Shown here piece by piece: positions 42,976 to 53,329 of a DNA stretch of 64,000 nt (its first letter is position 1; every line of letters starts with the position of its first letter). The notes under the pieces were generated by a model that saw nothing but the letters and a program-made list of their open reading frames with translations, had not been told where the DNA came from and made no database searches. The stretch lies in NCBI GenBank assembly GCA_039707655.1, contig CM077671.1:302498509-302562508 (forward strand), written 5' to 3'. The translations under genes and the position numbers were made by a program. Source of the stretch: Elymus sibiricus. Its lineage: Eukaryota > Streptophyta > Magnoliopsida > Poales > Poaceae.

Positions 42976-44243
42976 TAGGTCTATGCGTAGATGAGATCTC
43001 GAGTAGAACACAAACGAGTTGTGGGCGTGGGTGTATACATATTGTTTGCCGTTACTAGTTGATACTTGATTCGGCAGTATTGTGAGATGAAGCGGCCCGG
43101 ACCGACATTACGCGTACTCTTACGCGAGACAGGTTCCTTCAACTGACATGTAACTTCGTTGCATAAAGATGGCTAGCGGGTGTCTGTCTCTCTCACTTTA
43201 GTTGAATCGATTTCAATGAAGAGGGTTCTTTTAGAAGATCAAAAAGCAATCACTACACCACGTTGTGGTTTTGCGTAGGTAAGATCGGCTCTTGCAAACC
43301 CGTAGCAGCCACGTAAAATTTGCAACAACAATTAGAGGACGTCTAACTTGTTTTTGCAGGGTATGTTGTGATGTGATATGGCCAATTACATGATGAGATA
43401 TATGTGATGTATGAGATGATCATGTGATGTATAGAATATCACGACTTGCATGTCGATGAGTACGGCAACTGGCAGGAGCCATAGAGTTGTCTTTAATTAT
43501 TGTATGACCTGCGTGTCAATCATTAAGCGCTATGTAATGCTTTACTTTATCGCTAAACGTTAGCTATAGTCGTGGAAGCAACAGTCGGCGCGACAACCTC
43601 ATGGCGACACGTTGATGGAGATCAAGATTATGGAGATCATGGTGTCATGCCGGTGACGATGGAGATCATGCCGGTGCTTTGGAGATGGAGATCAAAAGCA
43701 CAAGTTCATGGCCATATCATGTCACTTATGATTTGCATGTGATGTTAATCCTTTTATGCATCTTATTTTGCTTAGGACGACAGTAGCATTATAAGGTGAT
43801 CCCTCACTTAAATTTCAAGATAAATTGTGTTCTCCCCGAGTGTGCACCGTTGCGAAAGTTCGTCGTTTCGAGACACGCCATGATGATCGGGTGTGATAGA
43901 CTCCACGTTCACATACAACGGGTGCAAGCCATGTTGCACACGCGGAACACTCGGGTTAAACTTGACGAGCCTAGCATGTACAGACATGGCCTCGGAACAC
44001 AAGAGACCGAAAGGTCGAACATGAGTCATATAGTAGATATGATCAACATGAAGATGTTCACCATTGAAACCACCTCAACTCACGTGATGATCGGACTTGA
44101 GTTGGTGGATTTGGATCATGTTACACTCGAATGATCGGAGGGATGTCAATTTGAGTGGGAGTTTTTTAAAGTAATATGATTAACTAAACTCATTATCTAG
44201 AACAATAGTCTAAGTTGTCTTTGCTATATTTATGTTGTAGATC
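42976..44243 (+). other. untranslated leader of the Angela-type copia
   Basis: About 1.27 kb between the primer-binding site and the gag start, without a convincing ORF. Long leaders are normal in this family and hold packaging and dimerisation signals. Confidence 0.6.
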
Positions 44244-47200
44244 ATGGCTCGCGCAGTAGCACCCCTGAATTTTAATGCGTTCGTAGAGAAAGCTAAGTTG
44301 AAAGATGATGGAAGTAACTTTGTGGACTGGGCCCGTAATCTAAGGATTATCCTTACGGCTTCCCAGAAGGCTTATGTCCTTGATGCACCGCTTGGTGATC
44401 CACCCGCTCCAGTTGAGTCTCTAGACGTTGTGAACGCCTGGCAGGCTCGTTCTGATGATTACTCAATAGTTCAATGTGCATTATTGTATGGCTTAGAACC
44501 GGGACTTCAAAGACGTTTTGAACGTCATGGAGCATATGAGATGTTCCAGGAGTTGAAGTTTATCTTTCAGAAGAATGCCCGGATCGAGAGATATGAGATC
44601 TCCGATAAGTTCTATGCTTGCAAGATGGAGGAGAACGGCACTATCAGTGATCACATACTCAGAATGTCTGGGTACTCCACCCGTCTGGCTGAGTTAGGGA
44701 TGCCCCTTCCGCCAGAGGCTATCACTGACAGAGTTCTTCAATCATTGCCACCTAGCTACAAGAGCTTCGTGTTGAACTATAACATGCACGGGATGAACAA
44801 GTCAGTCGCCGAGCTGTTTGCGATGCTGAAAGCCGCTGAGTCTGAAATTCAGAAGGAGCATCAAGTGTTGATGGTCAATAAAACCACTAGTTTCAAGAAA
44901 AATGGCAAGGGTAAGAGGGGTAAATCCAAGAAGGGTGGCAAAGCAGTTGCTACTCCCGTGAAGAAACCCAAGGCTGGACCCAAACCAGAAACTGAGTGCT
45001 TTCATTGCAAGGGAACTGGACACTGGAAGCGGAACTGCCCCAAGTATTTGGCTGACAAGAAGGCAGCCAACAACAAACAAGGTATATATGATATACATGT
45101 TATTGATATGTTCCTTACCAACCCTCGTTGTAGTGCCTGGGTATTTGATACCGGTGCGGTTGCTCATATTTGCAACTCAAAACAGGAACTGCGGAATAGA
45201 CGGAGGCTGGCAAAGGATGAAGTGACGATGCGCGTGGGAAATGGTTCCAAGGTTGATGTGATCGCCGTCGGCACGCTCGCTCTTCAATTACCATCGGGAT
45301 TAGTGATGAACCTGAATAATTGTTATTTAGTGCCTGCGTTAAGCATGAACATTATATCTGGATCTTGTTTATTGCGAGACGATTACTCATTTAAATCAGA
45401 GAATAATGGTTGTTCTATTTATATGAGTAATATATTTTATGGTCATGCACACAATGTGAGGGGTTTATTCTTATTGAATCTCGATAGTAATGATACACAT
45501 GTTCATAACATTGATGCCAAAAGATGTAGAATTGATAATGATAATACCACTTTCTTGTGGCACTGCCGTTTAGGTCATATTGGCGTAAAACGCATGAGGA
45601 AGCTCCATACTGATGGACTTTTGGAGTCACTTGATTTTGAATCACTTGACACATGTGAGCCATGCCTCATGGGCAATATGACTAAAACGCCGTTCTCTGG
45701 TACAATGGAACGGGCAAGTAACTTATTGGAAATCATACATACTGATGTGTGCGGTCCGATGAGTATTGAGGCGCGCGGTGGTTATCGTTACTTTCTCACC
45801 TTCACTGATGACTTAAGTAGATATGGGTATATTTACTTAATGAAACACAAGTCTGAAACATTTGAAAAGTTCAAACAATTTCAGAGTGAAGTTGAGAATC
45901 ATCGTAACAAGAAGATTAAATTCCTACGATCTGATCGAGGAGGAGAATATCTGAGTTATGAGTTTGGCAGTCACTTAAGACAGTGTGGAATTGTTTCACA
46001 ATTGACACCGCCTGGAACACCACAGCGTAATGGTGTGTCCGAACGTCGTAATCGAACCTTATTGGATATGGTGCGATCTATGATGTCTCTTGCCGATTTG
46101 CCCCTATCGTTTTGGGGTTATGCATTAGAGACAGCTGCATTCACTTTAAATAGGGCACCATCGAAATCCGTTGAGACGACGCCATATGAACTTTGGTTTG
46201 GCAAGAAGCCAAAGTTGTCGTTTCTTAAAGTTTGGGGATGTGATGCTTATGTCAAAAAGCTTCAGCCTGAAAAGCTGGAACCCAAAGCGGAGAAATGCGT
46301 CTTCATAGGATACCCAAAAGAGACAGTTGGGTATACCTTCTACCTCAGATCCGAAGGCAAAGTGTTTGTCGCTAAAAACGGAACATTTCTTGAGAAAGAG
46401 TTTCTCTCGAAAGAATTGAGTGGGAGGAAGATAGAACTTGATGAGGTTGTTGAACCTTTACTTCAACCTGAAAGTAGCGCAGCGCAGAAAGATGTTTCTG
46501 TAGAGCCTACAACAACTGAAGAGGAAGTTAATGATGATGATCATGAAGCTTTGGATCAAGTTGCTATCGAACCTCGTAGGTCGACAAGGACGCGTACTAC
46601 TCCTGAGTGGTACGGCAACCCTGTCTTAGAGGTCATATTGTTGGACAACGATGAACCTACGAGCTATGGAGAAGCGATGATGGGCCCGGATTCCGAGAAA
46701 TGGTTAGAGGCCATGAAGTCCGAGATGGGATCCATGTATGAAAACAAAGTATGGACTTTGGAAGTATTACCTGAAGGGCGTAAGGCCATTCAGAACAAAT
46801 GGATCTTTAAGAGGAAGACGGACGCAGACGGTAATGTCACCGTCTATAAAGCTCGACTTGTGGCAAAAGGTTTTTCACAAGTTCAAGGAGTTGACTACGA
46901 TGAGACCTTCTCACCCGTAGCGATGCTTAAGTCCGTCCGAATCATGTTAGCAATAGCTGCCTTTTTCGATTATGAAATTTGGCAGATGGATGTCAAAACA
47001 GCGTTCCTTAACGGTTTCCTTAAGGAAGAGTTGTATATGATGCAACCAGAAGGTTTTGTCGATCCAGAGAATGCTGACAAAGTTTGCAAACTCCAGCGAT
47101 CCATTTATGGACTGGTGCAAGCATCTTGGAGTTGGAATCTTCGCTTTGATGAGGTGATCAAAGCGTTCGAGTTTATACAAGTTTACGGAGAAGCTTGTAT

Positions 47201-47501
47201 TTACAAGAAAGTGAGTGGGAGCTCTATAGCGTTTCTAATATTATATGTGGATGACATATTGCTGATTGGAAACTATATAGAAATGTTGGAAGGCGTGAAG
47301 GAATATTTGAACAAGAGTTTTTCAATGAAGGACCTAGGAGAAGCTGCTTTCATATTAGGCATCAAGATCTATAGAGATAGATCAAGACGCTTAATAGGAC
47401 TTTCACAAGGCACATACCTTGATAAGATTTTGAAGAAGTTCAAAATGGATCAGTCCAAGAAAGGGGTTCTTGCCTGTATTGCAAGGTGTGAAGTTGAGTA
47501 A
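44244..47501 (+). CDS. copia Gag-Pol polyprotein up to reverse transcriptase
   Basis: 1,085 codons before a premature stop. Gag (UBN2 type, about 10-220) leads to a Lys-rich stretch and the zinc knuckle CFHCKGTGHWKRNC (about 252-265). The protease site is FDTGAVAH near 302. The LWHCRLGH...CEPCLMGN zinc region is at about 435-480. The integrase acidic triad lies in IIHTDVC, LRSDRGGEY and GVSERRNR (about 498-602). The integrase C-terminus has FIGYPKETVGY. Reverse transcriptase spans about 850-1075, with WIFKRKTDADG, DVKTAFLNG and the catalytic YVDD near 1001. The frame then breaks in a G-run around 47463 and ends at 47501. RNase H continues in another frame. The polyprotein normally extends through RNase H, so this copy lacks a continuous product. 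The single break in a homopolymer could be a real mutation or a sequence error. Confidence 0.92.
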   Translation: MARAVAPLNFNAFVEKAKLKDDGSNFVDWARNLRIILTASQKAYVLDAPLGDPPAPVESLDVVNAWQARSDDYSIVQCALLYGLEPGLQRRFERHGAYEMFQELKFIFQKNARIERYEISDKFYACKMEENGTISDHILRMSGYSTRLAELGMPLPPEAITDRVLQSLPPSYKSFVLNYNMHGMNKSVAELFAMLKAAESEIQKEHQVLMVNKTTSFKKNGKGKRGKSKKGGKAVATPVKKPKAGPKPETECFHCKGTGHWKRNCPKYLADKKAANNKQGIYDIHVIDMFLTNPRCSAWVFDTGAVAHICNSKQELRNRRRLAKDEVTMRVGNGSKVDVIAVGTLALQLPSGLVMNLNNCYLVPALSMNIISGSCLLRDDYSFKSENNGCSIYMSNIFYGHAHNVRGLFLLNLDSNDTHVHNIDAKRCRIDNDNTTFLWHCRLGHIGVKRMRKLHTDGLLESLDFESLDTCEPCLMGNMTKTPFSGTMERASNLLEIIHTDVCGPMSIEARGGYRYFLTFTDDLSRYGYIYLMKHKSETFEKFKQFQSEVENHRNKKIKFLRSDRGGEYLSYEFGSHLRQCGIVSQLTPPGTPQRNGVSERRNRTLLDMVRSMMSLADLPLSFWGYALETAAFTLNRAPSKSVETTPYELWFGKKPKLSFLKVWGCDAYVKKLQPEKLEPKAEKCVFIGYPKETVGYTFYLRSEGKVFVAKNGTFLEKEFLSKELSGRKIELDEVVEPLLQPESSAAQKDVSVEPTTTEEEVNDDDHEALDQVAIEPRRSTRTRTTPEWYGNPVLEVILLDNDEPTSYGEAMMGPDSEKWLEAMKSEMGSMYENKVWTLEVLPEGRKAIQNKWIFKRKTDADGNVTVYKARLVAKGFSQVQGVDYDETFSPVAMLKSVRIMLAIAAFFDYEIWQMDVKTAFLNGFLKEELYMMQPEGFVDPENADKVCKLQRSIYGLVQASWSWNLRFDEVIKAFEFIQVYGEACIYKKVSGSSIAFLILYVDDILLIGNYIEMLEGVKEYLNKSFSMKDLGEAAFILGIKIYRDRSRRLIGLSQGTYLDKILKKFKMDQSKKGVLACIARCEVE

Positions 47502-48213
47502 GACTCAATGCCCAGTGACTGCAGAAGATAGAGAAAAGATGAGTGTCATCCCCTATGCTTCAGCCATAGGCTCTATCATGTATGCAATGCTGTGCACAAG
47601 ACCCGATGTCAGCCTTGCCATAAGTATGGTCGGAAGGTTTCAATGTGATCCAGGAATGGAACACTGGACGGCGGTCAAGAATATCCTGAAGTACCTGAAA
47701 AGGACTAAGGACATGTTTCTCGTTTATGGAGGTGATCAAGAGCTCGTCGTAAAGGGTTACGTCGATGCAAGCTTTGACACTGATCCGGATGACTCTAAGT
47801 CACAAACCGGATACGTATTTATTCTTAATGGGGGTGCGGTTAGCTGGTGCAGTTCCAAGCAAAGCGTGGTAGCTGATTCTACATGCGAAGCGGAGTACAT
47901 CGCTGCCTCGGAGGCGGCGAAGGAAGGTGTCTGGATGAAGGAGTTCATGACAGATCTTGGAGTAGTGCCTAGTGCACTTAACCCAATGACTCTGTTTTGT
48001 GATAATACTGGCGCCATTGCTCTAGCCAAGGAACCAAGATTTCACAAGAGGACCAGACACATAAAGCGACGTTTCAATTCCATCCGCGATTACATCAAGG
48101 AGGACGACATAAATATTTGCAAAGTACACACGGATCTAAATGTTGCAGATCCGATGACTGAACCTCTTCCAAGGGCTAAACATGAACAACACCAGAACTG
48201 CATGGGTGTTTGA
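47470..48213 (+). pseudogene. copia RNase H part, separated from RT by a frameshift
   Basis: Continuation of pol in the next frame. It has a connection block (AIGSIMYAMLCTRPDVS, HWTAVKNILKYLKRT) and RNase H with YVDASFDTDPDD, the SSKQSVVADSTCEAEY motif and LFCDNTGAIALAKEP. It ends HIKRRFNSIRDYI...VADPMTEPL at a stop 65 bp before the 3' LTR. The acidic residues expected for RNase H (D in YVDAS, E in CEAEY, D in CDNTG) are there. It would not be translated in frame with RT in this copy. Confidence 0.88.
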
Positions 48214-48267
48214 TTCATTACAATGTAAATCACATAGTGATGTGAACTAGATTATTGACTGTAGTGC

Positions 48268-48278
48268 AAGTGGGAGAC
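48268..48278 (+). other. polypurine tract
   Basis: AAGTGGGAGAC directly before the 3' LTR primes plus-strand DNA synthesis. Confidence 0.75.
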
Positions 48279-50120
48279 TGTTGGAAATATGCCCTAGAGG
48301 CAATAATAAATTGGTTATTATTATATTTGCTTGTTCATGATAATCGTTTATTATCCATGCTATAATTGTATTGATTGGAAACTCAAATACATGTGTGGGT
48401 ACATAGACAACACTGTGTCCCTAGTAAGCCTCTAGTTGACTAGCTCGTTGATCAAAGATGGTTAAGGTTTCCTAGCCATTGACATGAGATGTCATTTGAT
48501 AACGGGATCACATCATTAGGAGAGTGATGTGATGGACAAGACCCAAACTACGAACGTAGCATATGATCGTGTCAGTTTATTGCTATTGTTTTCTGCATGT
48601 CAAGTATCTTTTCCTTTGACCATGAGATCATGCAACTCCCTGACATCGGAGGAATACCTTGTGTGTATCAAACGTCGCAACGTAACTGGGTGACTATAAA
48701 GGTGCTCTACAGGTATCTCCGAGGGTGTCTGTTGGGTTGGCATGGATCAAGACTGGGATTTGTTACTCCGTGTGACGGAGAGGTATCTCAGGGCCCACTC
48801 GGTAATACAACATCACAATGAGCCTTGCAAGCAATGTGACTAAAGTGTTAGCCACGAGATCTTGTATTACGGAACGAGTAAAGAGACTTGCCGGTAACGA
48901 GATTGAACTAGGTATAGAGATACCGACGATCGAATCTCGGGCAAGTAACATACCGAAGAACAAAGGGAACAGTATACGGGATTAACTGAATCCTTGACAT
49001 AGAGGTTCGACCGATAAAGATCTTCGTAGAATATGTAGGAGCCAATATGGGCATCCAGGTCCCGCTATTGGTTATTGATCGTAGAGGTGTCTCGGTCATG
49101 TCTACATAGTTCTCGAACCCGCAGGGTCTACACACTTAACGTTTGGTGACGATTAGTATAGTTGAGTTATTTTGTTGGTGACCGAAGGTTGTTCGGAGTC
49201 CCGGATAAGATCCCGGACATGACGAGGATCTCCGGAATAGTCCGGAGGTAAAGGTTGATATATGTGATAATAGTGTTTTGATCTCCGGAAGGGTTCCGGA
49301 TGTTCACCGAAGTGTTCGGGTGCAGCAACACTTTATATGAGCCAAAGGGGTAAAGCCCACGAGGTATTGGAAAATGCAAAAGGAAGTTTTGCTGCTGCCT
49401 TAAGCGGTACTACCGCTGGTAAGGCAGTACTACCGCGTAAGCGGTACTACCGCTTGTGTGAAGCGGTACTACCGCATAAGCGGTACTACCGCTTGTATGA
49501 AGCGGTACTACCGCTCGTGAGCGGTACTACCGCTTGTGCGCGGTACTGCAGGGATCCGAGTTGGACTCTTTCCCTGCGGGCCAAACCGACCTTGTGCGGG
49601 AAAAACCGACCTGGAGGAGGCTTTTACTCCAAGTTTAGACCCCAAGGCTCAACATATAAATAGAGGGGCAGGGCTAGCACGCGGGACACATTAAGATTTC
49701 CCCAAGCCGTGTGCGGCAACCCTAACCCTCTAGTTCCTCCGTCATAATCTCCGTAGTGCTTGGCGAAGCCCTGCAGAGATTGTTCCTCACCACCATCACC
49801 ACGCCGTCGTGCTGCCGGAACTCATCTACTACTTCACCATCGCTCGCTGGATCGAGGAGGTGAAGGAGTCATCAAGCCGTACGTGTGTTGAACGCGGAGG
49901 TGCCGTCCGTTCGGCACTAGTTCGTGATCGGATCGAGGGACGACTTGCGATTTGGATCGCGGAGACGTTCGACTACATCAACCGCGTTTCTTAAATGCTT
50001 CCGCTTAGCGATCTACAAGGGTATGTAGATTCACTCTCCCTCTCGTAGATGCTCATCACCATGGATAGATCTTGTGTGTGCGTAGGAAAATTTTTGTTTC
50101 CCATGCAACGGTCCCCAACA
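48279..50120 (+). repeat. 3' LTR of the Angela-type copia (1,842 bp)
   Basis: Matches 41099-42962 almost throughout. It also carries the palindrome array (49400-49550) and the TATAAATAG box. Confidence 0.95.
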
Positions 50121-51733
50121 GAAGAATGGGACGAAACAATAGTCTACTCAAACAGACAAATTGATGAGGAATTTACCCATGATTGATAACAAAGGGCGCC
50201 AGTTTGGACGCAGTTGAGTCGTCCGACGAAGGTGGCGACTCCTGATTAACCAAGGCATAGGAGTCAAAAGTTGACACATCAAGTCAGAATCTCCTTAGAA
50301 GACTGGAATATTAAATACCTTGGCTGGTCGTTTCCGGGGGACTGACTTATCAGGTAAACCCTCAACAAGCTTGCCACTCCCACTTCGGGTTTGACGCCTA
50401 GACTGGTGCTGGGTTTTCTACAAAACAAAGTAAGGGTCCAGATGAGCGTCCGAGTGAGAAAAGCCTACCTTCCGAACAACCTGCCTTGTTTTCAATCGGG
50501 GCAAAGGTTCTGAGTCGGAAGAGATGGAAATTACCTCAACATCACCCGCATGGCTTGTTTCAACATCGCCCTAAGAAGAAGAGGTGTCAGAAAGATCCAA
50601 TGAAATACAAACAAAAAAGTAAATTTACCTCTGATCGAGTATCAATGGCAGTTGTTTCATCCATGTGAGACGGCCCTTCAGCGGCCGCCTTATTTTTCTT
50701 CTTACTTGGGGCGGCTTTGGGCTTATTAGCCGCGGTCTTGATGTGTCTCCTACTCCAAAAAGGAGATGTGGCCTGCAAATTAAACAATCAGAGCAAGGGG
50801 CTCAAAGTTTGTTCAAAAAAGCCGGATTAAGATATTAAAGGTATTATACCGGAGGAGCCGGGTTAAGGGCGTAGAAAGGTTTCAGCCCGTCCTTGCTGCA
50901 GGTCTCTAGGTTTTCACCCAGCAATTTCTTCACAATCCGGTTTATTTCGCCGGCCTCCAAAGAAAAATGGCTGTACCGTTGGGGGTCATTCAAGTCGCCA
51001 GAGTAAACACACATTAAGTCATTGCGCAGACTTAACGGCAGAATTCTCCAAGATACCCAACACCGGGTTAAGTCGACCCCAGTTAGTCCATTGGGTAGCA
51101 GAGCCCTCAACTTCGGATAAATGTGGGTGTGTTGGGAGCGTTCTTCTTGAGGAGCCCAACCAGGAAGTTCAAGATCCATAGGAAGGCAGTTGGGCCTATA
51201 ACCCGGCAAGGGATTTTCGTTTGCAGGAGCGGTGTTCCGACAGTAAAACCAAGTCTTATTCCACTCTTTGGGGTGGCTTGGTAGGGTGGCGGCAGGAAAA
51301 GGACATCTTTCCGCCTCTGAATTGAGACTCCGCCGAGTTCTAAGCCGGGACCGTCTGCACACTCTGTCTGTCGGTTCAAATAGAAGAACTCCCTAAAGAG
51401 GGATATAGTGGGTTCCGTTTGAAGATACACTTCGCAAAATACTTGGAACTGGGAAAGGTTTGATATGGAGTTAGGGCCCAGGTCTTGAGGATGAAGATGG
51501 AAAAAGTGTAAGACGTCTCGGAAGAATTTTGACCCGGGAGGCGAAAACCCCCTTTGAAGGTGATCCAAAAATATCACCACTTCTCCTTCCTCAGGGTTTG
51601 GGATTTCGTCTCCAAGGATGACTCGCCAACCAACCACATTTTGAGGCGGCAAAAACCCATGTTCCTCATAATCTTTAAGGTGAAGGTCAGAAACTTGAGT
51701 GGCCACCCAATTGCAGGCTTTTGACTCCGACAT

Positions 51734-52776
51734 AATGAGTCGCCTGGATAAAGCAAAAAATGGCGACTTAGGTAAATGGTTCAAAATAAAAAGATCTAGT
51801 TATCAGCAATGGAAAGGCCGCTTTGTAAAGAGCCAGAGTCTATACATTAGCTGAAAACGCATGGCGGGTTACAATTATTAAGCCGGCAGACGCAAGGGCG
51901 ACTTGCGCTAAGGACCAATGATTTCTAAAAAGTTTTGCTAAGTGTAAGACAAACAAGTTTCCCTCGGAGCAGCAAATTTTTTGGATCTAAGAATAGTTTA
52001 AAAAGGCAAAAATATTTGCTAAATCCTAGCGGAGGAGCAGAGAAGCAATGACAGTACAGTTCATCTACTGGTGGGGGGGGGGGGATTAAAGCATATCATA
52101 TGCGAAACGGAGTTGGTATCTCTACCGTTTACTTTGGTAATTACGTTCGCGGGATCCACTCACGGAGTTAGCAATGATGATGAACCGGAGAAAGGTTGCC
52201 GAAGAACTCAAAGAACCTCGGGGTGCTATAATGGACCTAGGTCAGATGAAAGATGACTTACTCGAGTGGTCACCGGTGGCGGCGGAAGCGCACAGAGGAT
52301 TGACTGATGAAGAAGAAATGCCGCGACGACCTCGAGGAAGATTGCCGAGATGAGGAAACCGCGGCGGTGGCACGAGGAGCTTCCTGGCTTGAGGAAGAAG
52401 AAGAAGCGAAGAGAAGAAGTGGAAAGTGAATCAGGGGCCCTTCGGTAAATATTTAAAGGGAAGGAGCTCGAAGGGGCAACTAACAGGCGCGATAATCGAG
52501 GGAATACAGTAAATTTTGGGAAACAAAAAACGCCTCGATTTTCAGGATAAACAGATATGGCCAGATTCGCCATGATGTCATTATCGTTTTTCCAGATTGA
52601 CGACAACGGTCAGCAGGGATGACGTCATTAATAGACAGACACTGGAGAAATGACAAGTCTGGAAGCATTATAAGCCGGCGTTATGAGATTCATGGAAGAT
52701 ACAAATCTAATAATGAGCCGCCAAAGGAAGAGAAGAGAAATTGACATGAATGGATTCAAATCAATCTGGGGCCTAA
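51734..52776 (-). promoter_or_regulatory. upstream region of the antisense gene and 3' non-coding part of the gypsy element
   Basis: Must hold the antisense promoter if the gene is expressed. A run of about 15 G is at 52069-52084. ORFs up to 126 codons at 52226-52668 are not protein-like. The sequence just before the 3' LTR (CAATCTGGGGCCTAA) may be the polypurine tract. Confidence 0.4.
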
Positions 52777-53329
52777 TGTCGGGGATATAAGTCCACGGTG
52801 TAACCCGCCCTATTGGGCCGGGTTAACATATTGATGGCTCAACGATTAAGTTTAAGATGGGCCGTGTTGTGAAGACAAGACAAGCAAGGCGGTGGCTGAC
52901 TAAGTCGCCAGGCGGCCCAACACCTGAAGACGGTGGCTCAAGGCCCACAGGGCGGAAGGCGCCAGTCGTTTTCCTTGCTTAAGGAGCAAGGCGAGTTAGA
53001 GACATTATAGGTTACGAGTCATGTTATGACCCGGACTCTATTGTAAACCCTAGGGTCTTGACCTGTATATAAAGGCAAGCCCCTAGGACCGAAAGACTCA
53101 AGTTACAACCTCTCGATAGCTAGGTTAGCGATTCAACACCCTTGTAATCGAGATCTATCCATCAAATACACACAAAGCAGGACGTAGGCTATTACCTCCA
53201 TAGGAGGGGCCGAACCTGGGTAAACCCGACTCTCTCTCTCATTGCCCTTTCGAGTCGCCACCAAGCGGCGATGGCCTCACACCTAAGTCCTGTTACGAGG
53301 ACATCTGCCGGGTTGAAAAAACCACGACA
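52777..53329 (+). repeat. 3' LTR of the gypsy element
   Basis: Same sequence as 34584-35137 with about 4 percent divergence. It starts TGTCGGGGATATAA and ends CCACGACA. Confidence 0.9.

Larger units (their letters stand above)
41099..50120 (+). mobile_element. BARE/WIS/Angela-type copia retrotransposon, nearly complete
   Basis: 9,022 bp with a perfect 5-bp duplication GAAGA (41094-41098, 50121-50125), two long LTRs, primer-binding site, polypurine tract and all copia coding domains. LTRs differ by eye at about ten bases plus one 22-bp length change, roughly half a percent, so the insertion is young. A frameshift in pol is the one visible defect. Confidence 0.95.
39094..51733 (-). pseudogene. 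eight-exon antisense gene of the gypsy element
   Basis: Exons (minus strand): 51733-50850, 50772-50629, 50570-50469, 50417-50319, 50241-50177, 41068-40600, 40088-39812 and 39731-39094. Every intron is GT-AG, and exon phases agree throughout, giving about 890 codons. Exon 1 carries the putative gypsy-type transposon domain found in plant elements (Pfam PF04195 type): RGFSPPGSKFFRDVL, DLGPNSISNLSQF, FCEVYLQTEP, LFREFFYLNRQTE, GLTGVDLTRCW. It has one frame lesion near 51296-51306; its length (884 nt) is one short of keeping phase. Exons 2 and 4 are basic (KKKNK, RKRPAK). Exon 3 is acidic (ISISSDSEPLP). Exon 7 is a strong coiled coil, and exon 8 is a conserved-looking globular end. Intron 5 is only about 80 bp without the 9-kb copia inside it. 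The gene's role is not established. The start could also be 51784. Confidence 0.8.
34584..53329 (+). mobile_element. non-autonomous gypsy-type element with gag and a spliced antisense gene
   Basis: Two LTRs (554 and 553 bp) flank an interior that is about 8.6 kb once the nested copia is removed. Flanking 5-mers GGCAG and AGCAG differ at one base and probably are the target duplication. By my count the LTRs differ at about 21 positions plus one indel, near 4 percent, so the insertion is clearly older than the copia inside it. The interior has a sense gag, no protease, RT, RNase H or integrase, and a long antisense gene. Confidence 0.85.

Noticed and set aside
39094..51733. antisense gene read as a host gene
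   Set aside because: All exons lie inside the two LTRs of one element, and exon 1 carries a transposon-associated domain, so it belongs to the element.
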